A stretch of 22,213 nucleotides of DNA from Thermoproteota archaeon. Lineage in GTDB: Archaea > Thermoproteota > Thermoprotei_A > Sulfolobales > Desulfurococcaceae. This document shows positions 20,756 to 22,213 of this stretch, piece by piece. The stretch covers positions 1-22,213 of the forward strand of contig JAADCY010000168.1 of assembly GCA_013154205.1 (NCBI GenBank), given 5' to 3'. Within the stretch, counting starts at the first letter, position 1, and each line of letters starts with the position of its first letter. The translations under genes were made by a program, and so were the position numbers. A model generated the notes under the pieces. The model was not told where the DNA came from and made no database searches. It saw only the letters and a program-made list of their open reading frames with translations.

Positions 20756-21148
20756 ATGCAGTTACCAAGAGTCGGTGATACTAATGAGAAAGAATATGTT
20801 GTGAAAAAAGAGGATTCGCCCGAGTTCCTGGCTAAGGAGGGCCTTGGGGTTCTTAGTACTCCCAGAATGATAGCGTTGATGGAGATAACTTCGAAGGAAT
20901 TACTTGACAGAATAATAGGTGATGAATACACTAGTGTCGGTATACATGTGGACGTGTATCATAAGAATCCAGCCCCCATAGGCGCTAAGCTACGCTTCGT
21001 GTCGAGGGTTATCGAGGTTAAGGGTAGGAAGGTGATCTTTGAGGTTAGATGCTTTATGAACGACACTGTGATCGGCGAGGGGGTTCATGAGAGGTTTGTT
21101 ATTGAATGGGATAAGTTCAGGGAGAAAATTAGATCGTTGTATAAATAA
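20756..21148 (+). CDS. hot-dog thioesterase, FlK (fluoroacetyl-CoA thioesterase)-like
   Basis: 130 residues, single hot-dog fold. Hydrolyses an acyl-CoA thioester; substrate unknown. From the ATG at 20756 the putative catalytic triad is T35 (LSTPRMIALME), E43 and H69 (VDVYHKNPAPIG). The spacing T-8-E-26-H is the same as T42-E50-H76 that I recall for FlK of Streptomyces cattleya, and the ending IGEGVHERFVI matches the FlK family closing strand (GTHERAVI). Start: GGGGTGGTG lies eight bases upstream of 20756, and MQLPRVGDTNEKEY aligns with the beginning of FlK; an in-frame ATG at 20720 would be at the predicted transcript end. FlK is specialised for fluoroacetyl-CoA; archaeal relatives probably act on other short acyl-CoAs. 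Stands alone. Confidence 0.85.
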   Translation: MQLPRVGDTNEKEYVVKKEDSPEFLAKEGLGVLSTPRMIALMEITSKELLDRIIGDEYTSVGIHVDVYHKNPAPIGAKLRFVSRVIEVKGRKVIFEVRCFMNDTVIGEGVHERFVIEWDKFREKIRSLYK

Positions 21149-21151
21149 GTG

Positions 21152-21156
21152 TTTTT
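21152..21156 (+). terminator. T-tract after the thioesterase gene
   Basis: TTTTT beginning four bases after the stop codon, before the regulatory region of the next gene; typical archaeal terminator position. Confidence 0.4.
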
Positions 21157-21277
21157 ATACTATCTAACATTTCAAATGAGCTCCTAACACATTTCGTGCT
21201 GAGCGCTATCGTTCCAAGATACAAATATATGTTCTATGTATCTTCTACTTTGTCTTCAATTGTTTTATGGAGTTATC

Positions 21278-21285
21278 TTTTTATG
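21278..21285 (+). promoter_or_regulatory. TATA box of the ArsR-type regulator operon
   Basis: TTTTTATG, with predicted transcript start near 21307, at the edge of the inverted repeat at 21289-21308. Confidence 0.45.
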
Positions 21286-21288
21286 GAT

Positions 21289-21308
21289 TGTTCGGAATAT
21301 TCTGAACA
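21289..21308. promoter_or_regulatory. 20-bp inverted repeat, probable operator of the ArsR-type regulator
   Basis: TGTTCGGAATATTCTGAACA: the two 10-base arms match at nine of ten positions. It lies just downstream of the TATA box and over the predicted transcript start, 31 bases upstream of the regulator's ATG. A dimeric winged-helix repressor bound here would block transcription. Confidence 0.65.
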
Positions 21309-21339
21309 TAGAGGAAAATTCGGTATGAGGTGTACGGAT

Positions 21340-21720
21340 ATGAAGAGTTTGACCTCGCTTTTAACATTTATAGGCATACCTTTCGCAGCGGCCTCAGTGA
21401 TAACTATACTATTGAGGGAGTCGAGGCCGTTAACCCTGCGTGATTTATCTGAGAGGACAGGATACGCTAAGAGTCATCTCTCAACACATTTAAAACACCT
21501 CGTTAATGCTGGTCTCGTAGAGGTTCATCGTGAGAAGGGCAAGATAAGGTATAGTGTGAGGAAGAAAGCGATCATCCAGCTTCTACACCAGCATCTACAC
21601 AGACTTCACAACTACATCCAGCAGGTATCCGATGAAGTAAACGATCATGATTTAAGGAGGGAACTGGACGAGATCGCTCATCGCTTATCACAACTTATTA
21701 TAAGGGGTGAGAAGAGATGA
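21340..21720 (+). CDS. ArsR-type winged-helix transcriptional regulator
   Basis: 126 residues. Winged helix at about 15-73: PFAAASVITILLRESRPLTL, RDLSERTGYAKSHLSTHLKH (recognition helix) and the wing LVEVHREKGKIRYSVRKK. The C-terminal half is a long helical region for dimerisation with four closely spaced histidines (H83, H85, H87, H90), which could be a metal site. Start placed at ATG 21340, seven bases after GAGGTG (21327-21332); the longer frame from GTG 21196 would run through the TATA box and the operator, and its extra residues look non-coding. An ATG at 21325 is a second alternative. First gene of an operon: the stop overlaps the next start by four bases (ATGA). Autoregulation through 21289-21308 is likely. 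Confidence 0.85.
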   Translation: MKSLTSLLTFIGIPFAAASVITILLRESRPLTLRDLSERTGYAKSHLSTHLKHLVNAGLVEVHREKGKIRYSVRKKAIIQLLHQHLHRLHNYIQQVSDEVNDHDLRRELDEIAHRLSQLIIRGEKR

Positions 21721-22094
21721 AGAACCTACGTGTTCTCGAGGAGAATAACGCATATGTTGTATTAGGATTCAACGGTAAGGGCTCTGAAGTCGCGCTTACT
21801 GCCTACAATGAAATGTCTAGGTTGTCAGCAGAGACTGGTTGCCGTAGATTCACGTTGTTGATAGCTACGAATAAGCCCTCACCGTACTATATAGAGGATC
21901 TCAGATATGTTCTGCAGAACAACATAGCTTATACGATCGTACTCAGATATGTTGGGCTTAACATGGAGAGGCTATCGAGACTAATCGAGGAGATCAAGAG
22001 TACTGGGAGGCCATTAATAGGCGTGGTCGAGTCCGATATGGAGGAAATCTCCCGCTTACTCGAAGAAAAACAAGTAAAAGTCGAAAGGGTATAA
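21717..22094 (+). CDS. small alpha/beta protein of unknown function
   Basis: 125 residues, soluble, with no membrane segment. Predicted alternation of strands and helices: NAYVVLGFNGKG, EVALTAYNEMSRLSAETG, RRFTLLIATNKPSPYYIEDL, YTIVLRYVGL, MERLSRLIEEIKSTGRPLIG. It contains one cysteine and no recognisable catalytic motif. The ATG overlaps the regulator's stop codon (ATGA), so it is translationally coupled to it, and the radical SAM-like gene follows after 12 bases. Its conserved operon place suggests it helps the regulator or the downstream enzyme, for example as a partner or ligand-binding subunit, but this is inference only. Confidence 0.8.
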   Translation: MKNLRVLEENNAYVVLGFNGKGSEVALTAYNEMSRLSAETGCRRFTLLIATNKPSPYYIEDLRYVLQNNIAYTIVLRYVGLNMERLSRLIEEIKSTGRPLIGVVESDMEEISRLLEEKQVKVERV

Positions 22095-22106
22095 TGGGGT
22101 GAGATC

Positions 22107-22213
22107 ATGGGAAAGTACGAGATAGTCCTTACAGTTGATAGGTCCATGATGAGTAATCATCACGGAAAAGAGTTCCTAGGCTTCATGGCCACAGGGCCTG
22201 CTATGGGTATCCC
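22107..22213 (+). CDS. probable radical SAM protein, N-terminal fragment (runs off the window)
   Basis: 35 residues are visible from ATG 22107, preceded by GGGGTGAG at 22096-22103. The opening MGKYEIVLTVDRSMMSNHHG and then KEFLGFMATGP resembles the N-terminus of archaeal B12-binding-type radical SAM proteins (VVLTADRTLMSNYHG...EFLGF). The CxxxCxxC loop would lie beyond the window edge, so the call depends on this short match. Third gene of the operon that begins with the ArsR-type regulator. Confidence 0.5.
   Translation, partial: MGKYEIVLTVDRSMMSNHHGKEFLGFMATGPAMGI

Noticed and set aside
21196..21339. N-terminal extension of the ArsR-type regulator from GTG 21196
   Set aside because: It would translate through the TATA box and the inverted repeat; GAGGTG before ATG 21340 gives a normal regulator length.
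1..22213. CRISPR array, insertion sequence or integrated element
   Set aside because: No regularly spaced direct repeats, terminal inverted repeats, transposase or integrase genes, and gene content looks like housekeeping chromosome throughout.

Overview
The window reads as a chromosomal segment from a hyperthermophilic crenarchaeon, most likely of the Desulfurococcales (Staphylothermus / Desulfurococcus / Thermosphaera type). The basis is gene content: an archaeal wyosine synthase, a short helicase-less XPF nuclease, a two-thioredoxin-fold protein disulfide oxidoreductase, a dolichol-phosphate-type GlcNAc-1-P transferase and an isolated THUMP protein. Genes are tightly packed, TTG and GTG starts are common, promoters are archaeal TATA boxes and ribosome sites are GGTG/GAGG. 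The DNA is moderately AT-rich by eye. The taxon is an inference; no rRNA gene is present. I see no IS element, tRNA or CRISPR array.

Layout. 1-581: 3' part of the tRNA wyosine enzyme Taw1. 683-1189: small HTH protein. 1232-2819 (minus): a winged-helix/coiled-coil protein followed by a protein with two ParB/Srx-like DGHxR motifs. 2951-4101 (plus): protein disulfide oxidoreductase plus a DtxR/MntR-type metalloregulator, preceded by a perfect 18-bp palindrome. 4102-4917 (minus): unknown. 5038-7803 (minus): ECF transporter cassette 1 (S, fused double ATPase, T). 7869-9200 (minus): threonine-synthase-like protein fused to a winged helix, with the PLP lysine replaced by arginine. 9308-11056 (plus): XPF nuclease and a GT4 transferase. 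11053-11775 (minus): Thi4-like flavoprotein. 11888-11973: GC-rich intergenic island with two hairpins, a candidate structured RNA. 11982-13259 (minus): class II HMG-CoA reductase. 13325-14452 (plus): DUF364 domain fused to an O6-alkylguanine-DNA alkyltransferase domain. 14421-16876 (minus): ECF cassette 2, same S-A-T order, degenerate ATPase. 17002-20627 (minus): PhoU-like DUF47 protein, THUMP protein, DppA-type D-aminopeptidase, and an eight-TM protein with a soluble C-terminal domain. 20756-21148 (plus): FlK-like hot-dog thioesterase. 21340-22213 (plus): ArsR-type regulator with its own inverted-repeat operator, a small unknown protein, and the start of a probable radical SAM protein.

How the parts work together. 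The two ECF cassettes are complete small-molecule importers whose genes overlap by tens of bases, so each is probably translated as a coupled unit; their substrates cannot be read from sequence. The disulfide oxidoreductase and the metalloregulator probably form one metal-responsive operon. The most unusual items are the apparently catalytically dead PLP-fold/winged-helix fusion (a candidate amino-acid-sensing regulator), the DUF364-alkyltransferase fusion, the candidate structured RNA upstream of the Thi4-like gene, and the self-regulated ArsR-type operon at the right end. No stretch longer than about 200 bases lacks a gene. Comparisons to named families are from memory of their motifs; no database search was run.
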